Shown here: piece by piece, positions 23,627 through 34,479 of the stretch
Layout: the number at the start of each line of letters is the position of its first letter
Numbering within the stretch: position 1 is the stretch's first letter
Source of the DNA: Chimonanthus salicifolius
Lineage: Eukaryota > Streptophyta > Magnoliopsida > Laurales > Calycanthaceae
Length of the DNA: 64,000 bases
Direction: 5' to 3'
NCBI GenBank assembly: GCA_013350335.1
Contig: CM023540.1
Coordinates: 58,194,962 to 58,258,961 of the forward strand
Program-made: the position numbers and the translations under genes
The notes under the pieces: generated by a model
The model's database searches: none
What the model saw: the letters and a program-made list of their open reading frames with translations, nothing else
Told to the model about the DNA's origin: nothing

Positions 23627-25117
23627 AGATTGAATAGGCAGTCAATCGACTATTGATTGATTGACACATGTTTCTTTTGTTATGCAATGGACAATTCCTA
23701 GTAGTTGGAGGAACCACCATGCCTTCTTTTGCTTACGTAATAGACGGTTCCTGGCAGTTGGAACCACGAGTCTGTACATGTGAGTTTTTGAAAGAGAAAA
23801 AAAAGAAGAAAATTCTTCCAAAAATATGACTCTTGAATTTTTTCCTCTCTATCCCTTGTTTTTCCTCATTAGAATCCCTTTATGGATCACATGTCCATAT
23901 TTGTCTCTTTAGTGTAATTGGTAGCACCTTACACTATTTTTAATTTTTCTTCAATATATAACCGTACAAACTGGATGTAGATCTGATGGCTTGTTAATAG
24001 TTAAAATTTCAACTCAAAAATTGAATTCTAATTACTTGATCTTAATGTTCAAGTTGCTAGGCATCATTGATTTTTTTTTTTAAAAACGTTAGTCAACTTA
24101 ATCGTTAAAATTAAGTGGCTAAAAATTGAATTTTGGTTTGGACTGATGGTAGGTCATCAACTCTACGTCTAACTTTTACGATTATATTTTCAAGTAAAAA
24201 ATAAAAATATTATCAAATACAATCTTGTAACCAATTATACCATATATACACAATTTCTTTGGTGTAGATAAAATGAAATAACACCGTTTATAATTATACT
24301 TAGTGTAAACCACATTGTGTCAAGCGGAGCTTTCGACCCAGCATTAAGTAGGGCCAAAATTAGAGTTGAAACTCAGGTGGTTCAGGTTGAGTTATGATAA
24401 AACCAACTCAACCCATATAAAAATTGGCTGAGTCCTGCACAACCCAAATTACACAATCTAACCCGACCCAACTTAGAGGCTGAAAATCAATCCGATCCAT
24501 TTTAGCTCGAATTAAAAAAAAAAAAAACAACTTAAAAAAAAATACTTAGATCAAAACTTCGGGAGAAGTGGAAGGCGCCGAGCATTGATGATAGCTAATT
24601 ATAGAGAACGAGAGCGAGAGAGGATTTGAAGTCGAAAGGATCGAGAGCTCGAGAGGATTGAAAGAGAAAGAGGACCAAAATCGCCATCCTCAGTGGTCGC
24701 ATGAAGTGAAAGAAAGAGGGTTCGCAGGTAGCTCTCAAGGAAGGACATTCTCTCTCTCTCACACTCTCTCAGAGTCTCATTCTCACTCTCTTTGAGTCGT
24801 CTTGCTCTCTCTCAGTTCTCCCTCTCCCTCTCCCTCTCCCTCTCCTTTGTAAGAAGTTAAAGAAAATATTAGGATTTAATTTTTTTGAATGGGTTAAATA
24901 AAATCAATTCAATTCTAGTTGAGTCAACACACCGCAATCGGATCCGAATTTAACTCGTACTCGCTTCTTTTTCGAGTACGGTAACCCCAACCTAGTTTCA
25001 CGAAAAGTTCCGATAAATATCTCCCTAGGATTTAGAAAGGGAGTTCGAATAGAGCTTCACCGTCATTCTCTTCTTGGATATCGCGTCTCTCTCTGCCCCC
25101 TACAGGAATAAGAAGAA
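23627..25117. other. Intergenic sequence upstream of the zinc-finger gene
   Basis: The first part continues the old repeat interrupted by S2 (CAGTCAATCGAC near 23640). About 24340-24560 has hAT-MITE-like wording (CTAACCCGACCCAACTTAGAGGCTGAAAATC, split here as CTAACCCGACCCAAC then TTAGAGGCTGAAAATC), but no clear paired ends. From 24575 to 24845 there is a purine-rich then pyrimidine-rich GA/CT tract (repeated CTCTCT and CTCCCT), common in plant promoters and 5' UTRs. No other gene is seen. Confidence 0.6.
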
Positions 25118-25228
25118 ATGGAGGGCTTTGAATCGGGATGGGTGGAAACTCGAACATGGTGCAATCATCTCTCCTCACTGTCTTCCGATTCTCTCTCAGA
25201 TTCCCACTCCTGATTCTCCTTGTACTAG
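25118..25228 (+). CDS. Exon 1 of the ZnF-UBP gene (contains the frameshift)
   Basis: It encodes the first Cys-x-His ligand pair (WCNHL) in one frame and the next Cys (DSPC) in another. It is followed by the donor AG|GTATGTC. Confidence 0.78.
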
Positions 25229-28200
25229 GTATGTCTTTAATTTCCGAAATTCTATTCCAGGCAAACCCATTTCTATTTCACAACTTAAAAGGTCCTTTGT
25301 TCATCTCTACTTCCTAGAAACACACATTGGAGAAGTAGACATTCTCAACGAAGATCGCATGACAAACGAGATGCACTCTAGGCTTGTTGGAGGATTGCAA
25401 CGACGAAATCTTTTTTTGCTTATTATTGTTATATCCTATAAAAACATATTTATGAATTATTTATTCTTTAGCAGATGAATGAATTAAGGACATCCAAAAC
25501 TCGATTTCAAAATAATCCGAGAAACTCAGGTGGGTTTGTGTTCCATTACACATTTGACGGAGGCCTGTTGACAGGATGAATATCTAGAAAGCTAGACATA
25601 GATTCAACGAGTACAGTCCTGAAATTTCAACAATATGTGATTTTATAATTTCATTTTGTTGGGTGCATTGGACCCAATATTTGCTACGTATTTCTCAAAT
25701 TTTTTCAAGGGAGAACAGAATCCTTACATTTCTGAAACCAGAAAGTTAAAAAAGGGTGCAAATGAAATTCATTTGACATAAGCTCTCTTCTTGATTGTGA
25801 TGAATATGATTCAAATGTTATGGTTTGTGGGTTCCAAAACAGTGGCTCACATCAAGGTGCATACGACCAGGGTAGGATTAAATCTGCTCTCAAATGGGAA
25901 TAAAAAACCAAAACTAGTAAATATCTATTAACAAGACAACTAATAGAGAAATTTAGGGAGAAAAGGAAGAACCTTTGCATGATTTTTATTGTTAGAAAAA
26001 GCTCATGATTGAGTTTCAAGGAAATTGATCTGGAGAACTTTAAAAATTAAATGCATTCAAAATGAATATGTAGAGATTATTCATTATATGTACGATAGCG
26101 AAATCACAATGTTAGAACCATTTTGGAGAAATAGTGAAGTTCCCAGTTGGAGTGGGATTCCACCAGGGATTTTCTTTAACCCCATACACTTTTTGTGTTA
26201 CATGGACAACTTAACATCGGGTATCCAATATGAAGTGCCGTGGTTTATGCTTTTCTCTAATAATATAGTATTAATCAGTGAAACAAGACACCAACTCAAT
26301 AGTAAGTTGGAATCTTGGAGGGGTACTTTAGAGTGAATGGTCTAAAAATTAGTAGAAGTAAGACAATATACTTGGAGTGCAACGTAAGTGGAACAATAGA
26401 TAGAGAATGTGATTCGATAAGAATTGGTAATGATGTAGTGGTGCATAACGATAAGTTTAGGTATTTAGGATCTACGATAGAATCTCATGAGGACTGGACC
26501 TAGATATAACTAATAGGATTGGATTAGTGTGGGCAAAACGTAGACTAGCTAGTGGAATTTTGTGTGATAGGAGAGTCCCCTTTCGCTTAAAGGAGCGATT
26601 TTATAAAATAGTTATTAGATGTGCAATGCTTTATGGAGCAAAATGTTAAGCTATCAAGAAAAGACAATTAGACAAAGTTAATGTGACAGATGCGCATGTT
26701 GCGTTGGATGAGTGAATTAACTCTTAAGGACAGAGTTAGAAATGATTGCATTAGAGATAGATTAAAAATAGTGTCAATAGAAGATAAATTGAGATAAGCT
26801 CGCTTAAGCTGGTTGGGACATGTAAGTAGAAGACCGGGGACAACCCTTATGCGTAGAATTGAGAGGTTCGTAGTTGTCGGTATTACGAGGAGGGGTAAAC
26901 TGTTGAAGACATGGAAAGAGGGATAAACAAAGACATGACGAATAATGGAGTGATTGAATGTATTGTGCATGATAAGGTCAAATGGAGAAGTAGAACTCAA
27001 CAAAGTGGACCCCAAATAGATGGGATTTGGCTGTGGTGATGGTGAATAAATATCTATTAACAATAAAAATATTCATTAACCTTTTTATAATATTTATACT
27101 TTTTATTATTAAAATTAGAAAGACTATTTATTTATCAAAAAAAAAAAAGAGACTACTTTAGACTCCCAACTCATTTTTTATGCATCAACATAAGACCTAG
27201 CGCATTACCATATTGTCATTATGGACATGCAAGTGACACATTCCATCTTTAGAGGTTTTATTTTATAGAATAGTAGTAGGAATCTATCTTGGGAGGTATA
27301 GAATGTAATATAGTCTAACATCTCCAATTTATAATAAATATTAGGATTTTTTCCTACTTTTAGATTTATTTGAAAGCAGCAACTATATTTTTTCTAATTT
27401 TATAGTCCCCTAACGTTTGGAATAAATTCTGAAAAAAGATTCTCGTTTTGGGATTTTTTTAGATGTATATTGCTAGAGCCCACTTGGAGGTCTGTACTAC
27501 TTAGAGATTAGTGCAACTAAAAAAATAGTTTTCATGGATTAGTAATGTCCCCAAAAGCAACTAAGTTAGCTGATCAGAGATTTGGATTTAAAGGATAAAA
27601 AATAAGAAGACAAGGAAACTCAAGTTTCAATCCATTAGTAAGAATAACTTTAATTAGAATAAAATTGTAGCCATGCCAAGTGAACATGTATTGGATGTGA
27701 GAGAGGAAGATGTGTGAGAAATTGGTCTCATTGGTCTATGTAGGATACTGACACAGGACAAGATAAAAGGTAATCCTAATTGCCTAAATGCAATTATGAT
27801 GTAACAAGAAACCAATATAAAGTAAAATATGAGGCTGAAATTAAAATTAAAATTAATAATAATAATAAAACAATATAAATGAGCAACAGACAATCACGGA
27901 AATCTTAGAAATTTAATGTAAATAATTAAATCATGATCCAAATCAAGTTATAGCCCAAAATATAAGGCCCTCAAAATAAAGGGGACTTATTAGATCTCAC
28001 AAACACATAGACCAGTCATCAAATAAGGCTAAGCCTGGCAATTTGGGTATCAATAAGGGGTTAGAAACAAGATAGGACAGCAGTAGAGGGCTTTAGGGTG
28101 GCTGAACAGGTGTAACAGTAAAGGGAGGGGGTCCAAAAAGGGGTAACGGCAGTTGTGGGATATTGGGTAAGGTGGAAAGGCTGTGGGAAAGATTAGAAGG

Positions 28201-31200
28201 TGTAGGAAGGGTCGGTGATGGCAGTAGATGGAATTAATGGGTACAACAAAGCTGTATGGACTAAGGAAGGGGTTCAAAGGCCTTGGGACAGCAGTATGAT
28301 GGCTGTAGGGTGAGAGGTTGGTTTGGGAAAGGGGTCCAAATGGCTTAGGGCTACAACTGGAAGGTTATATGGGAAGGGCGAAAGTCCAGAGTGGGTTGGG
28401 AAGGTGGCGAAAGGAAGAACTGGTCTTAGAGGTTGGCGGAATGCTGAGTGTAGGGTGAAAGGTAGAGGCGGAAGCAAGGGAAAGGGTTCTGGCTGGTGGT
28501 TGCAACAGGGTAAAGGGAAACTAAACAAAGAAAAAGAAGAGAAGAGAAGAGAGAAGAGAAGAAAAAATAGATTGTACCTGGAAGAGGAGGAAGAGGGTTT
28601 CACTCCAAGAACGAAGGCTTCTTGCCAAAACACCAAAGCCACAGGGATATGCGAAATCTCAAAAGTTTATTTCATTGATCGTGTAAATAAGTTACAAGAG
28701 AGAGGCTTTTATAAGCTTCTACACTACTTAAAATAAAATAAAAGCAACAAGGACTAAACTACCCTTACTAAAACACCGCTTTTGTGATATTTTATTTTTC
28801 TCAATTTCTTTTAAAAACTCGTATATAGGTATACACCGCTTCACGGTTTGAACCTGTTGATATGATATGAATTGCCCGATTTTTTAAACGATTACTAAAG
28901 AGAGAAATTTTGGGGGAGGAGAAGGGTTAGTTTAATATCATTTTCTTTTCCTTTTTCTTTTCATTTCCTTCTATTCTTAATCCAATTTCCTTGCATTTTG
29001 ATTTTCCCTTTTTCTTTAGATTGGATGTCGATTATTATGGATTGATTGTTCATATGAAAGGGAACCTTGGATTTGAACCCACTTTCATATGTAATTGTCA
29101 GTACGACATTTATTTTAAAAAATTGGGTTTGGATCCAAGGTTAACTTCTGATTTTTCCAATTATTTTGTGGAAATTAGACATCCATTCCAATCAAAACCA
29201 AAAAATAAAATGAAGTTGTAATATAAAGCAATGCAAGGAAATGGAAGCCAACCCTCCTCCCCCAAATGGGATAGACCTTTGAAATCTCTTTCCTTTTTTC
29301 CTCTTCTTCTTACAGTTGAATCAAACTTACTCGAAAATGAGGTCCTTGCAATCTCACACCCTTTTATAAGGGGTTTTGTCAAATTTTACAAATAATATGC
29401 AAATAGTACACAAAAATCCTATATATAGGTCTATACTTGAGAGTTGAGCCAACAAAGTTGGTGTAGTGATGAAGAAAGGAGGTATTGTTCCAACACCAAT
29501 ATTATAGCCGTTGGAAGATTCCACAATTTGTTGTAAATGCCTTTTTCTTAAGAAATTTAAGATTCATGTGGATTTGGGATTTCTAAATTTCAGAAGTAAT
29601 AGCTTTTCAATAGAATTTAGAATTCCAGATAAACCCAATAATGAATTTTGAGTAGAATTTGTCTAATTCCACTAAATCGAAAATTCTACCTCCAAATATC
29701 ATATACCAAACAAGCCCTTAGATAAACCAAATGCAGACTTTTGACAGTAGAATTCCTTTAATTCAAGAATTTGTTGAAATCTAAATTTCTAAAATTCTAA
29801 ATTATAGAAATTCTGATGAAGAATTCCAACAATGCGGTTGATGCAGGACCACTAATAGGGTGACCCTAAATGCCTGATGTGATCCCTAAAAATTAAAAGG
29901 GATGACAATAATGTCCCCTAAAACTAACATGGGCTGAAATTAAAATCTAAAATTAATATATGTAATTAATTAATATAAAATTTATCTCAGATAATCATGT
30001 AAATTCTTGAAATATAATGTAATCAAACCTTTAAGATAAAATAAATAAAAAGGGGATGGAATGGCTTTGGCTAGAAAGGCACGTGTGGATTTGGCGAAGG
30101 TTTAAATAGTTTCACGAGGGGGTATAAGGTGTTAGGGTAAAACAAAAAAAAAAAAAAAGGGAAAGAAAAGGAAACGAAAGAGGGGAAGCACAGAGAAAGG
30201 GATGCGATACAGGGAAGGGTTTCCGGAAGCTATGGAAGCAAGGGAAGGGGATCAAAGGTCACGGGAAGGCTGGCGAGGGGCATTAAGGGCTGCAGCTAAG
30301 GCTAGAGGGCTTACAGAGGGAGATGAAAGCACGGGAATGGGTATTATGAAGGTGCAAAAACTATAGGAAAGGAATCTGGGACTGAATGGAGACAAGGAAG
30401 AGAGGAGAAAGAAGAGAAGAGAAGATGAGAAGAAAAACACCTGAAGAAGAAGATATGGCCTCACACCAAGCCTCTTGCTCAAGGAATCACTCTCACAATG
30501 TGAAATCGCATCTTTGCACAGGTATCTTGCGAAAATCTCAAATTTTATTCATCAATCATCTGTTTTGCCTCATAGGGTTACAACTTATATAAACTTCTCA
30601 TTACTAAAATAAATTCTTATTAATTACTAAAAAAAAAACCTATCTAAAAATAACAATAGAAAACGAAAATAGCCAAAATACGAAAATGGAAAGCAAAGTA
30701 AATGGAAGGTCCGGATTTGGAGAATCTGGAGCATGCACCGCATCAGCGGTCCTAGGATTTGCCTACTTTGCATACTAGAAGAAAATGAGAGAGAGGAGAT
30801 AAGAAGAATTTAGATGGATATTGTTGCATGTGGCTATCTGACCATATGATGGTCTGTGTAAGTAAATGATTGAATCATACCTCACTCACACATGCCATTG
30901 CCCACATATGAGATGCTTACCACCATAGTGAGATTTTTTTTCTCTTTTACTCAAACACCAATGGAATTGTAAATCTGTACGGGGGTGTTTATTTCAGGTG
31001 TCAGCATCCCACTGAAAACTGGTTATGTTTAAGCTGTAAAGATGTACTTTGTAGCCGCTTCATTAATCAGCACATGCTCAAGCATTTTCAAGAAACTGAG
31101 CATTGCCTGTCGCTCAGCTATAGGTATATAGATGAACATCCTCTTCATATTTGTAATAATATTAATGAAGCTGTCTTTTGATATTATTATTTATTAACTT

Positions 31201-31396
31201 CTGTTCTCTTTACAGTGATTTGTCTGTGTGGTGTTTCTCATGTGATGCATATCTAGATGCTCAGGTGATCTTGCAATTACGACCTGTATATGAAATTGCC
31301 CACCTTATGAAATTTGGAGAGATACCGCCATTACGTAGTGTAGAATGTTTGCAGCTATGTGATGATCAAGTTGAAGGTTCGTCTTCAAGGTCATAG
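25118..31396 (+). CDS. ZnF-UBP (ubiquitin-binding zinc finger) protein gene, three exons, exon 1 frameshifted
   Basis: Exons 25118-25228, 30998-31123 and 31216-31396 join at GT/AG sites with matching phase: AG|G restores an Arg between CT and CQHP, and AG|T restores a Ser before DLSVW. The product would be about 137 residues and is essentially one ZnF-UBP domain like that of HDAC6, but without a deacetylase domain. All twelve usual zinc ligands are visible: CNH, CTRC, LCLSC, VLC, the three His in NQH, LKH and TEH, and WCFSC. So are the Arg (CSRF) and Trp (VWCF) that bind the ubiquitin C-terminus in HDAC6. However, the ATG frame (MEGFESGWVETRTWCNHL) stops at 25211, while IPTPDSPCTR lies one frame over. 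One extra base near 25185-25192 (a T in GATTCTCT) would explain it. This is a real allele defect (pseudogene) or a sequence error. The start context is GAAGAAATGGAG. Confidence 0.8.
25840..27050 (+). pseudogene. Dead non-LTR (LINE) reverse transcriptase in intron 1
   Basis: Fragments in several frames follow the order of a plant LINE-type RT: a decayed LHMIFI segment near 25975, WSGIPPGIFFNPIHF (the GxxQG-like region), VPWFMLFSNNIVLISETR (the catalytic FADD box decayed to FSNN), then LKISRSKTIYLECN and KFRYLGSTIESHEDW. Downstream, in other frames, come the connection-region words for ASGILCDRRVP, a YGAK segment and a MLRWM segment. It ends near GGATTTGGCTGTGGTGATG at 27025, typical of this family's C-terminus. 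The catalytic aspartates are lost and there are many stops. It shares the host gene's strand. Confidence 0.85.
27051..27640. other. AT-rich intron sequence
   Basis: Part of intron 1 of the ZnF-UBP gene. I see no gene, terminal repeat or strong structure here, only A-runs and T-rich tracts. Confidence 0.5.
27650..28800 (-). repeat. Unclassified repeat, copy 1 (in intron 1)
   Basis: Shared words with 29820-30640 in the same order: GCTGAAATTAAAAT, AAATTAATA, AATCAC/ATGG-AAATTCTTAGAAA then TAATGTAA, a long purine-rich block (GGAAGGG, AAGAGGAAGAAG), ATGCGAAATCTCAAA, TTATTTCATTGATC and TTACAAGAGAGAGGCTTTTATAAGCTTCT split over 28690-28720. On the minus strand the last part reads as TATAAAAGCCTCTC followed by a CAAT-like leader, which looks like an LTR or promoter element. 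No coding domain was recognised. Strand is inferred from that TATA-like order only. Confidence 0.5.
28801..29819. other. Intron sequence between the two repeat copies
   Basis: No gene recognised. 29220-29400 has a short purine/pyrimidine block ending in TTGCAATCTCACACCC, vaguely like the repeat ends on either side. Confidence 0.4.
29820..30640 (-). repeat. Unclassified repeat, copy 2 (in intron 1)
   Basis: The counterpart of 27650-28800, more diverged and shorter. It contains GGGCTGAAATTAAAAT, ATAATGTAATCAAACC, a purine-rich block (GAGAGGAGAAAGAAGAGAAG), GCGAAAATCTCAAATTTTATTCATC and GGTTACAACTTATATAAACTTC (split across 30574-30596). Confidence 0.5.
30998..31123 (+). CDS. Exon 2 of the ZnF-UBP gene
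   Basis: The acceptor is TTTATTTCAG|G and the donor AG|GTATAT. The 126-base exon encodes CQHPTENWLCLSCKDVLC and onward to HCLSLSY, carrying most of the zinc ligands. Confidence 0.9.
31216..31396 (+). CDS. Exon 3 of the ZnF-UBP gene
   Basis: The acceptor is CTTTACAG|T. It encodes DLSVWCFSCDAYLDAQV, then KFGEIPPLRS, and ends with a short acidic and serine-rich tail at TAG 31394-31396. The conserved KFGE block after the last zinc pair matches the HDAC6-type ZnF-UBP end. Confidence 0.9.
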
Positions 31397-32962
31397 ACTG
31401 AGTAATTTAATGACATGGGAGTTTGCCATGTTGAAGCTAAAGTAATTCTGATTTTACAGTTTTAGCTGTATTCGTTGAAGGTGCACATTAACTGTTTTAA
31501 TTTAACAAGAAAAGGTAGATACATGAGCTTTTTTCTTTTAATTTTTTTTAATGAACATAAGGAAACTGTTTTTGTTTAGTATATTTTTTGTTACTGAACT
31601 GCAATGGATGATAAAATGCTGAAATGGAACTGAATATTCAAGAAATGAAGAAATGGGGAAATGAAATTAAGTTAATTTTCCTATGGATGATAAAATGTTG
31701 AGATGGAACTGAATATTCAAGAAATGAAGCAATGAGGAAATGAAATTAAGTTAATTTTCCTCTGATACCAAGTTTGTAATAATCTGCCAATCTCCTCATC
31801 TCTTAAACCGCTTTTTCAAGTTTCTCCCCCTGTTGTGTTCTTGTGATTGTCTGTGTTACTGATTGAATTCCTGTGCAGATTTTTCTTGGTTACTGGGAGT
31901 AAGTTCAAGTGGTCCCAACCTGTTCAGCCATGTGAATCGGTAACTAAACTATATCATGGTATGCCCCCTTTTGGAAGTGGTGTAAACCTTTTAACCTGCA
32001 CAGCATCCCAAACATAGAAAATAATAATACCGGCAAGAGAAAAAGTGCTGCTACAATTGTGAAAAATATAAAAAAGGTCTTGATGTAGAAATATCTTGTA
32101 AAACTTTCATTATAATAATTCTATATGCCTATATCTGACTATAACTAAAAGTAGATGCCCAATATACTAATAATGGAAGTAATAGTAATGGTGTTAACAT
32201 CTTTCAAAAAGTAATAGTAATGGTATCAAAAGTATTAAATAAAACAGATGGCTAATATTGTACATTGTGTTGTAGTATGAATGTATCTTTTTCCTTTATG
32301 GAAAGAGATCTACATCTTTGTATATTCTCTCGGACTACTGTATTTGTGATAATTGATTTGCCTCTTATTCTTGTAATTTCACTCTATAATTCAGTACATT
32401 TTATATCAATATACACAAATTATTTTCTCCAATTTCTTCTCTAAATTTCTACCGCGAATTTGATCCTTGGAGCTTATGTTTGAGTATTCTATATTGGTTT
32501 TCTCTTATTCCAGCAGAGACAGATCCTTGTCACACAAGTCAGATTACTTTATTGTTCTTTTCTGCATCAGTCTTTGGCTTCATTGGGGAGCCTTGTCTTT
32601 GTCCTTAAATCTGCTCAGTTTTCTTCGGGCGAGACACCTGGACACCTTCGGTCATAAAAAAAAAAAAACATTTGAAACCCAATTCTCTGCTTTTGATCTT
32701 TACATCTAGGTTTTCAGCAATTATATGCCCTTGGATTTCAGAGCACCACAGTTTGCCTTGCCCCTATTTTATATCCCAATGGATGGCCTAGTGTTTTGTG
32801 ATTTTGGGACCCACTTTTTTACTGTTTTTGTGTACTACTACCGCAGATCATATTTTTCTGAGCTCAAATTGATTTTGGACCTTCCTATATTGGTGTTTCT
32901 CAATTGTGTGGCTTCTTATTTTTGCATTTGAAGGTATTTCCAATTTATTATTATATTTTTAG
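31397..32962. other. 3' flank of the ZnF-UBP gene
   Basis: AT-rich, with no further exon recognised. It contains the 79-bp tandem duplication at 31604-31761 and ORFs of up to 80 codons (32467-32931) with no recognisable domain. Part is probably 3' UTR. Confidence 0.5.
31604..31761. repeat. 79-bp tandem duplication
   Basis: Two adjacent 79-bp units (31604-31682 and 31683-31761) start ATGGATGATAAAATG and end TTAATTTTCCT. They differ at only a few positions (C/T, A/G, A/C, G/A). Confidence 0.95.
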
Positions 32963-33325
32963 TGAAAGTTTCCAGTGTTAGAACACGATTTTATTAGAGG
33001 GGAGGGTGAATAGGACAATCTCCAATTTTAATGGTCTTTTTTAAATTTCTTGATTAATCAATATAAATGTAGCGGATAAAACAAGATTAATCAAGTGTTT
33101 TGTTATAAAAGAGTGTACAAATTAATATAATCACTCACACAAGCAAAAGACCAAACACTCGATGTATAGTGGTTCGGGCTAAATCCCTCCTACATCTACT
33201 ATTGGACTCATCTACTCTTGGGTTATCCCAAATATACTATGTGGGGAATTACGCCTTCACAAATAAGGTATGAATTCTACCTACACAATTGAATAAGAAT
33301 TTCACCAAATCCTTATCCATCAACC
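32963..33325 (-). repeat. Fragment of the S3-family copia LTR, reversed
   Basis: The plus strand starts TGAAAGTTTCCAGTG, followed by GTTAGAACACGATT and AGAGGGGAGGGTGAATAGG. This is the reverse complement of the last ~360 bp of the LTR ending at 7386. It stops abruptly where the LINE begins near 33325. Confidence 0.8.
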
Positions 33326-34445
33326 ATTAGGGATCAAATGCAATTTGCTCGTTGTGAGTTGAAGCCATGATATGGAAATAGCGAGTATTTTTATCCCCCT
33401 CCTTAACCCATTTATCTCTAGATCTTTGCGTCCATTTAACTTCATTTTGAATACTCTTGGTCCGATATTGATCTTGAAGGTCATGGTGGAGAGAGACATC
33501 CTCCTCAGATAGAGATCATACTTGCTCACATAAATCAATTTGGCTGATTCCACTAAGAATGGTTGATAGAGATTTCGTCAAGGATCTGGAGTTAGTAGAA
33601 CACCACTGCTTTTGCTTTACTTTCAATCTTTTCAATTTTAGGTGTAAAACATAACAATTTCTACTGGCAATTGTATCTTCTGCCCACCATTCAATAATAA
33701 GATCCCTGAACCCTATCTCATCAGTCCAAAACAACTCGAACCGAAATGGCGCAGGTCCCCATGATTCCTCAAAGGAGTCCAGAACCAAAGGCTAATGGTC
33801 AGACACAGGTCTAGGGAAGACCGATACATTAGAATCAGGAAAGATGTCAAGCCACTCTGTCAATACTAGAAATCTGTCAATGCGGGAGAGAGACAGTCGC
33901 TCTTGTCTATTGGACCAAGTAAATTCTCCACTAGATAGTGGGAGGTCCACGAGTTCAAGAGTCGAAATACAATCTGAGAAATGCTGCATGGATGGAGTGA
34001 AAGACATTACCCCAGTTCTCTCGTGAGGAAAACGGATGAGATTAAAATCTCTGCAAATGCACCACCGATTAGACCATTTCCCTCTTAGGGATTCCACCTC
34101 TACAAGGAAAGCATTCTTTCTAGCTTCGTCACAAGGGTCATACACACAAGTCAATGTCCATGAATGAACAGATAGGGAGAATTCTCCAATAGAAGAGTCT
34201 AGTAAAGAGAGTTTTCTAGTATCCCAACAGATGATGATGCCCCCAGATCTACCAACAGATGCCTTTGAAGTCCACTTAAAGTGACAACCAGCTCCACAAG
34301 ATCGAATTGCTGATTCATGTGTGTCTTCTAACTTAGATTCTTGAAAGCATAGAAAGGTAGGATTGATAGATTTGGTGAAATTCTTAATTGTAGCTCTCTT
34401 TCTCGGGTCCCTCAAACCCCTCATATTCCATGATATAATCTTCAT
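33322..34445 (-). pseudogene. LINE ORF2 N-terminus: AP-like endonuclease
   Basis: It starts MKIISWNMRGL, with CFQESKLE (metal-binding Glu), GGIIICWD, CRDFNLIR, SSGEFTWSNRQ, LSRIDRFLV and VSDH (catalytic Asp-His), the motif order of plant L1 endonucleases. The frame then hits TAG (33794-33792) and continues in frame with PLVLDSFEESWGPAPFRFE and EWWAED. A later frame change leads to a degraded segment corresponding to the GDKNTxFFH box (about 33400). In intact elements this nicks target DNA for reverse transcription. This copy has no RT. Confidence 0.88.
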
Positions 34446-34479
34446 GGGGACAGTGACTTGTTCACTCGACTCGATTCAG

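Noticed and set aside
24340..25010. A second hAT-like MITE
   Set aside because: Words such as AACCCGACCC and GGCTGAAAATC are suggestive, but I could not match two inverted ends or a target duplication.
28274..28736. Overlapping 122- and 137-codon ORFs on opposite strands
   Set aside because: They sit in a purine-rich intron repeat. Composition (Ser/Leu against Lys/Gly/Arg) follows the base bias, with no domain and no conservation seen in the second repeat copy.
32467..32931. Possible extra exons of the host gene (Leu/Phe/Ser-rich ORFs)
   Set aside because: No domain, no convincing splice sites linking to 31216-31396, and the zinc-finger frame already ends at a stop after its conserved KFGE block.
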